In this document: in pieces, positions 1 through 10,022 of the stretch
How positions within the stretch are numbered: the first letter of the stretch is position 1
How the letters are laid out: every line of letters begins with the position of its first letter
DNA from: Hydractinia symbiolongicarpus
Lineage: Eukaryota > Cnidaria > Hydrozoa > Anthoathecata > Hydractiniidae
Length of the DNA stretch: 64,000 nucleotides
Reading direction: 5' to 3'
Assembly (NCBI RefSeq): GCF_029227915.1
Contig: NC_079885.1
Location: 15,883,001 to 15,947,000, forward strand
The notes under the pieces: model-generated
Seen by the model: the letters and a program-made list of their open reading frames with translations, nothing else
Told to the model about the DNA's origin: nothing
Database searches by the model: none
Made by a program: the position numbers and the translations under genes

Positions 1-351
1 TTTCTTTCCCTTCAAAACGGCTACAATCTGGCTGCAATAAATGCGCCACGTCGCAAATGAATGAATTACGAGCATCAGACAAAGAAAATGGCGATGTAGT
101 TAATTTGCTAAATAACTTTGTCATATGAAAATTAAGTCTGAAAGTACCCTAGATTGCCTTCGTTGGAGCTTTTTACCGGAAATCTTAAAGCGCATGGTTG
201 TCGTAATTAATGGGTAGCACTTAAAAAGAGCTTTCAAATGCACATAAACACGAACTATTTCCGATCACCCAGTCAAGAATTATGATCTTTAAAATTCGAA
301 CCATTTTTGATGTAATGTGCTAATAAATCGTAGATATCTACCCATATGTTT
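1..351. repeat. Partial 5S spacer at left edge (type I flank)
   Basis: This is the last part of an intergenic spacer whose own 5S gene lies outside the window. It ends in the type I 5' flank of copy 1, with a TATA-like AATAAAT at 322-328. I see no coding or other RNA gene in it. Confidence 0.9.
322..328 (+). promoter_or_regulatory. TATA-like element of copy 1 (representative)
   Basis: AATAAAT lies at -30 to -24 from the 5S start. Upstream TATA-like elements at this distance are known for 5S genes in several eukaryotes. The same motif at the same spacing precedes nearly every copy; exceptions are ATCAAAT before six C40G copies and AAAAAAT before copy 89. Function is inferred from position. 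Confidence 0.6.
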
Positions 352-470
352 GTCTACGACCATACCACGATGAACACACCTGTTCACGTCCGATCACGGA
401 AGTTAAGCATCGTCGGGCCGGGATAGTACTTGGATGGGGGACCGCCTGGGAACTCCCGGTGTCGTAGGCT
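352..470 (+). rRNA. 5S rRNA, copy 1 (T35A)
   Basis: 5S rRNA is the small RNA of the large ribosomal subunit central protuberance, made by RNA polymerase III with TFIIIA and bound by ribosomal proteins uL18 and uL5. The 119-nt gene starts GTCTACGACC and ends GTCGTAGGCT, which pair as helix I. Helix II is 16-21 with 57-62, helix V 67-72 with 103-108, and the universal GTTAAGC is at 51-57. Loop E shows AGTA (74-77) facing GAA (99-101). The internal promoter covers about 50-97. The only change from the majority is T35A in hairpin loop C, probably harmless. The flank is type I (CTACCCATATG). Confidence 0.98.
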
Positions 471-476
471 ATTGAC

Positions 477-481
477 TTTTT
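477..481 (+). terminator. Pol III terminator T5 after copy 1 (representative)
   Basis: A run of five T starts 7 nt after the end of the 5S gene, the usual kind of RNA polymerase III stop signal. The same run at the same distance follows nearly all copies. It is TATTT after eleven copies of one family and CTTTT after copy 73. Confidence 0.8.
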
Positions 482-518
482 CACGTTACATTATTTATCA
501 TTACGACTGTGACGTATC

Positions 519-524
519 TTTTTT
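519..524 (+). terminator. Backup T6 run 49 nt after the 5S end (representative)
   Basis: A second T run, six long (seven where ACG became TCG), follows every gene about 49 nt after its end. It could stop read-through polymerase III and would be the first usable stop for copies whose T5 is TATTT. The backup role is inferred from position. Confidence 0.5.
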
Positions 525-543
525 ACGCAATAGCCGCTGAGTA

Positions 544-564
544 AATCAAGTAAGGGACTTGATT
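544..564. other. Perfect 8-bp inverted repeat in spacer
   Basis: AATCAAGT, a 5-nt loop AAGGG, then ACTTGATT. The stem is perfect in spacers after copies such as 1, 2, 3, 6, 15, 17, 38, 67, 76, 86, 95 and 110 unless listed otherwise. In other subfamilies it carries one mismatch (ACGTGATT) or reads AATCAAGA/ACATGATT. It lies beyond the T6 run, so it is unlikely to be part of mature 5S RNA. Confidence 0.5.
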
Positions 565-920
565 AGAAGTTTCTTTCCCTTCAAAACGACTACCATCTGG
601 CTGCAATAAATGCGCCACGTCGCAAATGAATGAATTACGAGCATCAGACAAAGAAAATGGCGATGTAGTTAATTTGCTAAATAACTTTGTCATATGAAAA
701 TTAAGTCTGAAAGTACCCTAGATTGCCTTCGTTGGAACTTTTTACCGGAAATCTTAAAGCGCATGGTTGTCGGAAAGAATCGATAGCGCTTAAAAAGAGC
801 TTTCAAATGCACATAAACACGAACTATTTCCGATCACCCAGTCAAGAATTATGATCTTTAACGTTCGAACCATTTTCGATGTAATGTGCTAATAAATCGT
901 AGATATCTACCCATATGTTT

Positions 921-1039
921 GTCTACGACCATACCACGATGAACACACCTGTTCTCGTCCGATCACGGAAGTTAAGCATCGTCGGGCCGGGATAGTACTT
1001 GGATGGGGGACCGCCTGGGAACTCCCGGTGTCGTAGGCT
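921..1039 (+). rRNA. 5S rRNA, copy 2 (majority sequence)
   Basis: Exact match to the array majority, so all helices and promoter boxes are intact. The T5 stop is intact. The flank is type I (CTACCCATATG). A good candidate for an expressed copy. Confidence 0.98.
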
Positions 1040-1489
1040 ATTGACTTTTTCACGTTACATTATTTATCATTACGACTGTGACGTATCTTTTTTACGCAAT
1101 AGCCGCTGAGTAAATCAAGTAAGGGACTTGATTAGAAGTTTCTTTCCCTTCAAAACGACTACGATCTGGCTGCAATAAATGCGCCACGTCGCAAATGAAT
1201 GAATTACGAGCATCAGACAAAGAAAATGGCGATGTAGTTAATTTGCTAAATAACTTTGTCATATGAAAATTAAGTCTGAAAGTACCCTAGATTGCCTTCG
1301 TTGGAACTTTTTACCGGAAATCTTAAAGCGCATGGTTGTCGGAAAGAATCGATAGCGCTTAAAAAGAGCTTTCAAATGCACATAAACACGAACTATTTCC
1401 GATCACCCAGTCAAGAATTATGATCTTTAACGTTCGAACCATTTTCGATGTAATGTGCTAATAAATCGTAGATATCTACCCATATGTTT

Positions 1490-1608
1490 GTCTACGACCA
1501 TACCACGATGAACACACCTGTTCTCGTCCGATCACGGAAGTTAAGCATCGTCGGGCCGGGATAGTACTTGGATGGGGGACCGCCTGGGAACTCCCGGTGT
1601 TGTAGGCT
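1490..1608 (+). rRNA. 5S rRNA, copy 3 (C112T)
   Basis: C112T turns the G7-C112 pair of helix I into a G-U wobble, probably tolerated. The flank is type I. This unit starts the 3-unit block (copies 3-5) that recurs as copies 6-8, offset 1706 bp. Confidence 0.98.
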
Positions 1609-2057
1609 ATTGACTTTTTCACGTTACATTATTTATCATTACGACTGTGACGTATCTTTTTTACGCAATAGCCGCTGAGTAAATCAAGTAAGGGACTTGA
1701 TTAGAAGTTTCTTTCCCTTCAAAACGACTACGATCTGGCTGCAATAAATGCGCCACGTCGCAAATGAATGAATTACGAGCATCAGACAAAGAAAATGGCG
1801 ATGTAGTTAATTTGCTAAATAACTTTGTCATATGAAAATTAAGTCTGAAAGTACCCTAGATTGCCTTCGTTGGAACTTTTTACCGGAAATCTTAAAGCGC
1901 ATGGTTGTCGTAATTAATGGATAGCGCTTGAAATGAGCTTCAAATGTACATAAACACGACCTATTTCGGATGATCCAGTCAAATAATATGACCTTTAAAG
2001 TTTAAACCATTTTCGATGTAATGTGCTAATAAATCGTAGATATCTGCCCGTTTGTTT

Positions 2058-2176
2058 GTCTACGACCATACCACGATGAACACACCTGTTCTCGTCCGAT
2101 CACGGAAGTTAAGCATCGTCGGGATGGGATAGTACTTGGATGGGGGACCGCCTGGGAACTCCCGGTGTCGTAGGCT
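2058..2176 (+). rRNA. 5S rRNA, copy 4 (C67A, C68T)
   Basis: Two adjacent changes hit the top of helix V and the intermediate promoter element: 67-108 becomes A-G and 68-107 a wobble. Copy 7 shares both. The flank is type II, one base short (GAGCTTCAAATG), giving a 568-bp unit. Confidence 0.96.
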
Positions 2177-2626
2177 ATTGACTTTTTCACGTTACATTAT
2201 TTATCATTACGACTGTGACGTATCTTTTTTACGCAATAGCCGCTGAGTAAATCAAGAAAGAGACATGATTAGAAGTTGCTTTCCCTTCAAAACGGCTACC
2301 ATCGTGCTGCAATAAATGCGCCACGTCGCAAATGAATGGATTACGAGCGTCAGACAAAGAAAATAGTGATGTACTTACTTTGCTAACTAACTTTGTCATA
2401 TGAAAATTAAGTCTGAAAGTACCCTAGATTGCCTTCGTTGGAACTTTTTACCGGAAATCTTAAAGCGCATTATTGTCGTAAAGAATCGATAGCACTTAAA
2501 AAGAGCTTTCAAATGCACATAAACACGAACTATTTCCGATCACCCAGTCAAGAATTATGATCTTTAAAGTTCGAACCATTTTCGATGTAATGTGCTAATA
2601 AATCGTAGATATCTACCCGTACGTTT

Positions 2627-2745
2627 GTCTACGACCATACCACGATGAACACACCTGTTCTCGTCCGATCACGGAAGTTAAGCATCGTCGGGCCGTGATA
2701 GTACTTGGATGGGGAACCGCCTGGGAACTCCCGGTGTTGTAGGCT
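2627..2745 (+). rRNA. 5S rRNA, copy 5 (G70T, G89A, C112T)
   Basis: G70T breaks the G70-C105 pair of helix V inside the intermediate element; G89A lies in loop D and the C box; C112T leaves a wobble in helix I. Copy 8 is identical in the gene. The flank is type I (CTACCCGTACG). Confidence 0.96.
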
Positions 2746-3195
2746 ATTGACTTTTTCACCTTACATTATTTATCATTACGACTGTGACGTATCTTTTTTA
2801 CGCAATAGCCGCTGAGTAAATCAAGAAAGAGACATGATTAGAAGTTGCTTTCCCTTCAAAACGGCTACGATCTGGCAGCAATAAATGCGCCACGTCGCAA
2901 ATGAATGGATTACGAGCGTCAGACAAAGAAAATGGCGATGTACTTACTTTGCTAATTAACTTTGTCATATGAAAATTAAGTCTGAAAGTACCCTAGATTG
3001 CCTTCGTTGGAACTTTTTACCGGAAATCTTAAAGCGCATTATTGTCGTAAAAAATCGATAGCGCTTAAAAAGAGCTTTCAAATGCACATAAACACGAACT
3101 ATTTCCGATCACCCAGTCAAGAATTATGATCTTTAAAGTTCGAACCATTTTCGATGTAATGTGCTAATAAATCGTAGATATCTACCCATATGTTT

Positions 3196-3314
3196 GTCTA
3201 CGACCATACCACGATGAACACACCTGTTCTCGTCCGATCACGGAAGTTAAGCATCGTCGGGCCGGGATAGTACTTGGATGGGGGACCGCCTGGGAACTCC
3301 CGGTGTCGTAGGCT
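3196..3314 (+). rRNA. 5S rRNA, copy 6 (majority sequence)
   Basis: Exact majority sequence with type I flank (CTACCCATATG) like copies 1-3. It stands at the start of the second pass of the 3-unit duplication. Confidence 0.98.
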
Positions 3315-3763
3315 ATTGACTTTTTCACGTTACATTATTTATCATTACGACTGTGACGTATCTTTTTTACGCAATAGCCGCTGAGTAAATCAAGTAAGGG
3401 ACTTGATTAGAAGTTTCTTTCCCTTCAAAACGACTACGATCTGGCTGCAATAAATGCGCCACGTCGCAAATGAATGAATTACGAGCATCAGACAAAGAAA
3501 ATGGCGATGTAGTTAATTTGCTAAATAACTTTGTCATATGAAAATTAAGTCTGAAAGTACCCTAGATTGCCTTCGTTGGAACTTTTTACCGGAAATCTTA
3601 AAGCGCATGGTTGTCGTAATTAATGGATAGCGCTTGAAATGAGCTTCAAATGTACATAAACACGACCTATTTCGGATGATCCAGTCAAATAATATGACCT
3701 TTAAAGTTTAAACCATTTTCGATGTAATGTGCTAATAAATCGTAGATATCTGCCCGTTTGTTT

Positions 3764-3882
3764 GTCTACGACCATACCACGATGAACACACCTGTTCTCG
3801 TCCGATCACGGAAGTTAAGCATCGTCGGGATGGGATAGTACTTGGATGGGGGACCGCCTGGGAACTCCCGGTGTCGTAGGCT
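3764..3882 (+). rRNA. 5S rRNA, copy 7 (C67A, C68T)
   Basis: Same helix V double change and same 1-bp-short type II flank as copy 4, 1706 bp earlier. This marks a direct duplication rather than independent mutation. Confidence 0.96.
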
Positions 3883-4332
3883 ATTGACTTTTTCACGTTA
3901 CATTATTTATCATTACGACTGTGACGTATCTTTTTTACGCAATAGCCGCTGAGTAAATCAAGAAAGAGACATGATTAGAAGTTGCTTTCCCTTCAAAACG
4001 GCTACCATCGTGCTGCAATAAATGCGCCACGTCGCAAATGAATGGATTACGAGCGTCAGACAAAGAAAATAGTGATGTACTTACTTTGCTAACTAACTTT
4101 GTCATATGAAAATTAAGTCTGAAAGTACCCTAGATTGCCTTCGTTGGAACTTTTTACCGGAAATCTTAAAGCGCATTATTGTCGTAAAGAATCGATAGCA
4201 CTTAAAAAGAGCTTTCAAATGCACATAAACACGAACTATTTCCGATCACCCAGTCAAGAATTATGATCTTTAAAGTTCGAACCATTTTCGATGTAATGTG
4301 CTAATAAATCGTAGATATCTACCCGTACGTTT

Positions 4333-4451
4333 GTCTACGACCATACCACGATGAACACACCTGTTCTCGTCCGATCACGGAAGTTAAGCATCGTCGGGCC
4401 GTGATAGTACTTGGATGGGGAACCGCCTGGGAACTCCCGGTGTTGTAGGCT
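4333..4451 (+). rRNA. 5S rRNA, copy 8 (G70T, G89A, C112T)
   Basis: Gene sequence identical to copy 5, which lies 1706 bp upstream. The flank is type I (CTACCCGTACG). Confidence 0.96.
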
Positions 4452-4901
4452 ATTGACTTTTTCACCTTACATTATTTATCATTACGACTGTGACGTATCT
4501 TTTTTACGCAATAGCCGCTGAGTAAATCAAGAAAGAGACATGATTAGAAGTTGCTTTCCCTTCAAAACGGCTACGATCTGGCAGCAATAAATGCGCCACG
4601 TCGCAAATGAATGGATTACGAGCGTCAGACAAAGAAAATGGCGATGTACTTACTTTGCTAATTAACTTTGTCATATGAAAATTAAGTCTGAAAGTACCCT
4701 AGATTGCCTTCGTTGGAACTTTTTACCGGAAATCTTATAGCGCATTATTGTCGTAAAAAATCGATAGCGCTTAAAAAGAGCTTTCAAATGCACATAAACA
4801 CGAACTATTTCCGATCACCCAGTCAAGAATTATGATCTTTAAAGTTCGAACCATTTTCGATGTAATGTGCTAATAAATCGTAGATATCTACCCGTACGTT
4901 T

Positions 4902-5020
4902 GTCTACGACCATACCACGATGAACACACCTGTTCTCGTCCGATCACGGAAGTTAAGCATCGTCGGGCCGTGATAGTACTTGGATGGGGGACCGCCTGGG
5001 AACTCCCGGTGTCGTAGGCT
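4902..5020 (+). rRNA. 5S rRNA, copy 9 (G70T)
   Basis: The single change G70T breaks G70-C105 of helix V, with no compensating change at 105. It shares G70T with copies 5, 8 and 10. The flank is type I. Confidence 0.97.
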
Positions 5021-5470
5021 ATTGACTTTTTCACCTTACATTATTTATCATTACGACTGTGACGTATCTTTTTTACGCAATAGCCGCTGAGTAAATCAAG
5101 AAAGAGACATGATTAGAAGTTACTTTCCCTTCAAAACGGCTACGATCTGGCAGCAATGAATGCGCCACGTCGCAAATGAATGGATTACGAGCGTCAGACA
5201 AAGAAAATGACGATGTAGTTAATTTGCTAATTCACTTTGTCATATGAAAATTAAGTCTGAAAGTACCCTAGATTGCCTTCGTTGGAACTTTTTACCGGAA
5301 ATCTTAAAGCGCATTATTGTCGTAAAAAATCGATAGCGCTTAAAAAGAGCTTTCAAATGCACATAAACACGAACTATTTCCGATCACCCAGTCAAGAATT
5401 ATGATCTTTAAAGTTCGAACCATTTTCGATGTAATGTGCTAATAAATCGTAGATATCTACCCGTACGTTT

Positions 5471-5589
5471 GTCTACGACCATACCACGATGAACACACCT
5501 GTTCTCGTCCGATCACGGAAGTTAAGCATCGTCGGGCCGTGATAGTACTTGGATGGGGGACCGCCTGGGAACTCCCGGTGTCGTAGGCT
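5471..5589 (+). rRNA. 5S rRNA, copy 10 (G70T)
   Basis: Same single helix V change as copy 9. The spacer downstream has the perfect 7-bp inverted repeat at 5787-5804. The flank is type I (CTACCCGTACG). Confidence 0.97.
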
Positions 5590-5786
5590 ATTGACTTTTT
5601 CACCTTACATTATTTATCATTACGACTGTGACGTATCTTTTTTACGCAATAGCCGCTGAGTAAATCAAGAAAGAGACATGATTAGAAGTTACTTTCCCTT
5701 CAAAACGGCTACGATCTGGCAGCAATGAATGCGCCACGTCGCAAATGAATGGATTACGAGCGTCAGACAAAGAAAATGACGATGTA

Positions 5787-5804
5787 GTTAATTTGCTAAT
5801 TAAC
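5787..5804. other. Perfect 7-bp inverted repeat in spacer (example)
   Basis: GTTAATT, loop TGCT, AATTAAC. Perfect in many type II spacers, but mismatched elsewhere as GTTACTT (position 5) or as AAATAAC in the right arm. Because many spacers break the stem, a required RNA hairpin is unlikely. Confidence 0.4.
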
Positions 5805-5908
5805 TTTGTCATATGAAAATTAAGTCTGAAAGTACCCTAGATTGCCTTCGTTGGAACTTTTTACCGGAAATCTTAAAGCGCATGGTTGTCGTAATTAATG
5901 GATAGCGC

Positions 5909-5925
5909 TTGAAATGAGCTTTCAA
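5909..5925. other. 6-bp inverted repeat in type II spacer (example)
   Basis: TTGAAA, loop TGAGC, TTTCAA. This is present where the spacer reads GCGCTTGAAATGAGC; in the alternative form GCGCTTAAAAAGAGC the stem is weaker. I know of no role for it. Confidence 0.35.
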
Positions 5926-6039
5926 ATGCACATAAACACGACCTATTTCGGATAATCCAGTCAACAAATATGACCTTTAAAGTTTAAACCATTTTCGATG
6001 TAATGTGCTAATAAATCGTAGATATCTGCCCGTTTGTTT

Positions 6040-6158
6040 GTCTACGACCATACCACGATGAACACACTTGTTCTCGTCCGATCACGGAAGTTAAGCATCG
6101 TCGGGCCGGGATAGCACTTGGATGGGGGACCGCCTGGGAACTCCCGGTGTCGTAGGCT
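6040..6158 (+). rRNA. 5S rRNA, copy 11 (C29T, T76C)
   Basis: C29T is in helix III and keeps a wobble; T76C alters the AGTA side of loop E, a motif that binds TFIIIA in other animals. The flank is type II. Copies 11-12 are duplicated as 13-14, offset 1138 bp. Confidence 0.96.
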
Positions 6159-6608
6159 ATTGACTTTTTCACGTTACATTATTTATCATTACGACTGTGA
6201 CGTATCTTTTTTACGCAATAGCCGCTGAGTAAATCAAGAAAGAGACATGATTAGAAGTTGCTTTCCCTTCAAAACGGCCACCATCGTGCTGCAATAAATG
6301 CGCCACGTCGCAAATGAATGGATTACGAGCGTCAGACAAAGAAAATAGCGATGTACTTACTTTGCTAACTAACTTTGTCATATGAAAATTAAGTCTGAAA
6401 GTACCCTAGATTGCCTTCGTTGGAACTTTTTACCGGAAATCTTAAAGCGCATTATTGTCGTAAAGAATCGATAGCGCTTATAAAGAGCTTTCAAATGCAC
6501 ATAAACACGAACTATTTCCGATCACCCAGTCAAGAATTATGATCTTTAAAGTTCGAACTATTTTCGATGTAATGTGCTAATAAATCGTAGATATCTACCC
6601 GTACGTTT

Positions 6609-6727
6609 GTCTACGACCATACCACGATGAACACACCTGTTCTCGTCCGATCACGGAAGTTAAGCATCGTCGGGCCGGGATAGTACTTGGATGGGGGACC
6701 GCCTGGGAACTCCCGGTGTCGCAGGCT
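6609..6727 (+). rRNA. 5S rRNA, copy 12 (T114C)
   Basis: T114C makes an A5-C114 mismatch in helix I. Copies 14 and 37 carry the same single change. The flank is type I (CTACCCGTACG), and the downstream T run is seven long because ACG became TCG. Confidence 0.97.
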
Positions 6728-7177
6728 ATTGACTTTTTCACGTTACATTATTTATCATTACGACTGTGACGTATCTTTTTTTCGCAATAGCCGCTGAGTA
6801 AATCAAGAAAGAGACATGATTAGAAGTTGCTTTCCCTTCAAAACGGCTACGATCTGGCAGCAATAAATGCGCCACGTCGCAAATGAATGGATTACGAGCG
6901 TCAGACAAAGAAAATGGCGATGTAGTTACTTTGCTAATTAACTTTGTCATATGAAAATTAAGTCTGAAAATACCCTAGATTGCCTTCGTTGGAACTTTTT
7001 ACCGGAAATCTTAAAGCGCATTATTGTGGTAAAGAATCCATAGCGCTTAAAAAGAGCTTTCAAATGCACATAAACACGAACTATTTCCGATCACCCAGTC
7101 AAGAATTATGATCTTTAAAGTTCGAACCATTTTCGATGTAATGTGCTAATAAATCGTAGATATCTGCCCGTTTGTTT

Positions 7178-7296
7178 GTCTACGACCATACCACGATGAA
7201 CACACTTGTTCTCGTCCGATCACGGAAGTTAAGCATCGTCGGGCCGGGATAGTACTTGGATGGGGGACCGCCTGGGAACTCCCGGTGTCGTAGGCT
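7178..7296 (+). rRNA. 5S rRNA, copy 13 (C29T), recombinant flank
   Basis: The gene matches copy 11 except that T76 is restored. Its flank is a hybrid: type I up to about 7135 (GTTCGAACC), then the type II end CTGCCCGTTTG next to the gene. This is the junction of the 2-unit duplication. Confidence 0.97.
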
Positions 7297-7746
7297 ATTG
7301 ACTTTTTCACGTTACATTATTTATCATTACGACTGTGACGTATCTTTTTTACGCAATAGCCGCTGAGTAAATCAAGAAAGAGACATGATTAGAAGTTGCT
7401 TTCCCTTCAAAACGGCCACCATCGTGCTGCAATAAATGCGCCACGTCGCAAATGAATGGATTACGAGCGTCAGACAAAGAAAATAGCGATGTACTTACTT
7501 TGCTAACTAACTTTGTCATATGAAAATTAAGTCTGAAAGTACCCTAGATTGCCTTCGTTGGAACTTTTTACCGGAAATCTTAAAGCGCATTATTGTCGTA
7601 AAGAATCGATAGCGCTTAAAAAGAGCTTTCAAATGCACATAAACACGAACTATTTCCGATCACCCAGTCAAGAATTATGATCTTTAAAGTTCGAACTATT
7701 TTCGATGTAATGTGCTAATAAATCGTAGATATCTACCCGTACGTTT

Positions 7747-7865
7747 GTCTACGACCATACCACGATGAACACACCTGTTCTCGTCCGATCACGGAAGTTA
7801 AGCATCGTCGGGCCGGGATAGTACTTGGATGGGGGACCGCCTGGGAACTCCCGGTGTCGCAGGCT
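7747..7865 (+). rRNA. 5S rRNA, copy 14 (T114C)
   Basis: Duplicate of copy 12, with the same T114C and type I CTACCCGTACG flank. It corresponds to copy 37 in the large duplication, offset 13081 bp. Confidence 0.97.
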
Positions 7866-8315
7866 ATTGACTTTTTCACGTTACATTATTTATCATTACG
7901 ACTGTGACGTATCTTTTTTTCGCAATAGCCGCTGAGTAAATCAAGAAAGAGACATGATTAGAAGTTGCTTTCCCTTCAAAACGGCTACGATCTGGCAGCA
8001 ATAAATGCGCCACGTCGCAAATGAATGGATTACGAGCGTCAGACAAAGAAAATGGCGATGTAGTTACTTTGCTAATTAACTTTGTCATATGAAAATTAAG
8101 TCTGAAAATACCCTAGATTGCCTTCGTTGGAACTTTTTACCGGAAATCTTAAAGCGCATTATTGTGGTAAAGAATCCATAGCGCTTAAAAAGAGCTTTCA
8201 AATGCACATAAACACGAACTATTTCCGATCACCCAGTCAAGAATTATGATCTTTAAAGTTCGAACCATTTTCGATGTAATGTGCTAATAAATCGTAGATA
8301 TCTACCCGTATGTTT

Positions 8316-8434
8316 GTCTACGACCATACCACGATGAACACACCTGTTCTCGTCCGATCACGGAAGTTAAGCATCGTCGGGCCGGGATAGTACTTGGATG
8401 GGGGACCGCCTGGGAACTCCCGCTGTCGCAGGCT
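8316..8434 (+). rRNA. 5S rRNA, copy 15 (G108C, T114C)
   Basis: G108C breaks C67-G108 at the end of helix V and T114C breaks A5-U114 in helix I. Copies 17 and 38 are identical in the gene. The flank is type I (CTACCCGTATG). Confidence 0.96.
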
Positions 8435-8884
8435 ATTGACTTTTTCACGTTACATTATTTATCATTACGACTGTGACGTATCTTTTTTTCGCAATAGCCG
8501 CTGAGTAAATCAAGTAAGGGACTTGATTAGAAGTTTCTTTCCCTTCAAAACAGCTACGATCTGGCTGCAATAAATGCGCCACGACGCAAATGAATGAATT
8601 ACGAGCGTCAGACAAAGAAAATGGCGATGTAGTTAATTTGCTAAATAACTTTGTCATATGAAAATTAAGTCTGAAAGTACCCTAGATTGCCTTCGTTGTA
8701 ACTTTTTACCGGAAATCTTAAAGCGCATGGTTGTCGTAATTAATGGATAGCGCTTGAAATGAGCTTTCAAATGCACATAAACACGACCTATTTCGGATGA
8801 TCCAGTCAAGAAGTATGACCTTTAAAGTTTAAACAATTTTCGATGTAATGTGCTAATAAATCGTAGATATCTGCCCGTTTGTTT

Positions 8885-9003
8885 GTCTACGACCATACCA
8901 CGATGAACACACCTGTTCTCGTCCGATCACGGAAGTTACGCATCGTCGGGCCGGGATAGTACTTGGTTGGGGGACCGCCCGGGAACTCCCGCTGTCGTAG
9001 GCT
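8885..9003 (+). rRNA. 5S rRNA, copy 16 (A55C, A83T, T96C, G108C)
   Basis: Four changes: A55C in the GTTAAGC core of the A box, A83T at the bulged base of helix IV, T96C in the C box, and G108C in helix V. Expression is doubtful. Copies 18 and 39 match. The flank is type II. Confidence 0.93.
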
Positions 9004-9453
9004 ATTGACTTTTTCACGTTACATTATTTATCATTACGACTGTAACGTATCTTTTTTAGGCAATAGCCGCTGAGTAAATCAAGTAAGGGACGTGATTAGA
9101 AGTTTCTTTCACTTCAAAACGGCTACGATCTAGCAGCAATAAATGCGCCACGACGCAAATGAATGAATTACGAGCGTCAGGCAAAGAAAATGGCGATGTA
9201 GTTAATTTGCTAAATAACTTTGTCATATGAAAATTAAGTCTGAAAATACCCTAGATTGCCTTCGTTGGAACTTTTTACCGGAAATCTTAAAGCGCATTAT
9301 TGTGGTAAAGAATCCATAGCGCTTAAAAAGAGCTTTCAAATGCACATAAACACGAACTATTTCCGATCACCCAGTCAAGAATTATGATCTTTAAAGTTCG
9401 AACCATTTTCGATGTAATGTGCTAATAAATCGTAGATATCTACCCGTATGTTT

Positions 9454-9572
9454 GTCTACGACCATACCACGATGAACACACCTGTTCTCGTCCGATCACG
9501 GAAGTTAAGCATCGTCGGGCCGGGATAGTACTTGGATGGGGGACCGCCTGGGAACTCCCGCTGTCGCAGGCT
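9454..9572 (+). rRNA. 5S rRNA, copy 17 (G108C, T114C)
   Basis: Duplicate of copy 15, 1138 bp downstream, with the same type I flank. The upstream junction lies near 9225-9245, where the spacer switches from the copy 18-type to the copy 15-type sequence. Confidence 0.96.
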
Positions 9573-10022
9573 ATTGACTTTTTCACGTTACATTATTTAT
9601 CATTACGACTGTGACGTATCTTTTTTTCGCAATAGCCGCTGAGTAAATCAAGTAAGGGACTTGATTAGAAGTTTCTTTCCCTTCAAAACAGCTACGATCT
9701 GGCTGCAATAAATGCGCCACGACGCAAATGAATGAATTACGAGCGTCAGACAAAGAAAATGGCGATGTAGTTAATTTGCTAAATAACTTTGTCATATGAA
9801 AATTAAGTCTGAAAGTACCCTAGATTGCCTTCGTTGTAACTTTTTACCGGAAATCTTAAAGCGCATGGTTGTCGTAATTAATGGATAGCGCTTGAAATGA
9901 GCTTTCAAATGCACATAAACACGACCTATTTCGGATGATCCAGTCAAGAAGTATGACCTTTAAAGTTTAAACAATTTTCGATGTAATGTGCTAATAAATC
10001 GTAGATATCTGCCCGTTTGTTT

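Larger units (their letters stand above)
471..920. repeat. Representative complete 5S spacer (450 bp)
   Basis: This spacer stands for all 111 internal ones. In order it holds the T5 stop (477-481), a T6 run (519-524), an 8-bp-stem hairpin (544-564), a region with weak inverted repeats, a well-kept stretch around 690-750 with AACTTTTTACCGG at 736-748, a variable stretch (about 765-860) where type I and type II flanks differ, and the TATA-like box at 891-897. There is no open reading frame of credible length and no tRNA, snRNA or mobile element that I recognise. Confidence 0.9.

Noticed and set aside
544-564. Rho-independent bacterial terminator
   Set aside because: The stem is AT-rich, not followed by a T run, and the array is eukaryotic; polymerase III stops at T runs without a hairpin.
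471-920. Spacer as a SINE or tRNA-derived element
   Set aside because: No tRNA-like A box and B box pair at proper spacing, no poly(A) or simple-repeat tail, no target-site duplication; the spacer occurs only as part of the unit.
471-920. U1, U2, U6 snRNA or histone gene linked to 5S in the spacer
   Set aside because: Such linkages are known in some animals, but I found no sequence resembling these genes on either strand of the spacer.
6738-6950. A 70-codon open frame on the - strand in the spacer, recurring at 7876, 8445, 9583, 11859, 21526, 23802 and others
   Set aside because: It is open only where TTTTTTACG became TTTTTTTCG (or TTTTATACG after copy 97), removing a TAA stop; most units have the stop. 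It recurs because the whole unit recurs. No domain, signal or coding pattern is visible.
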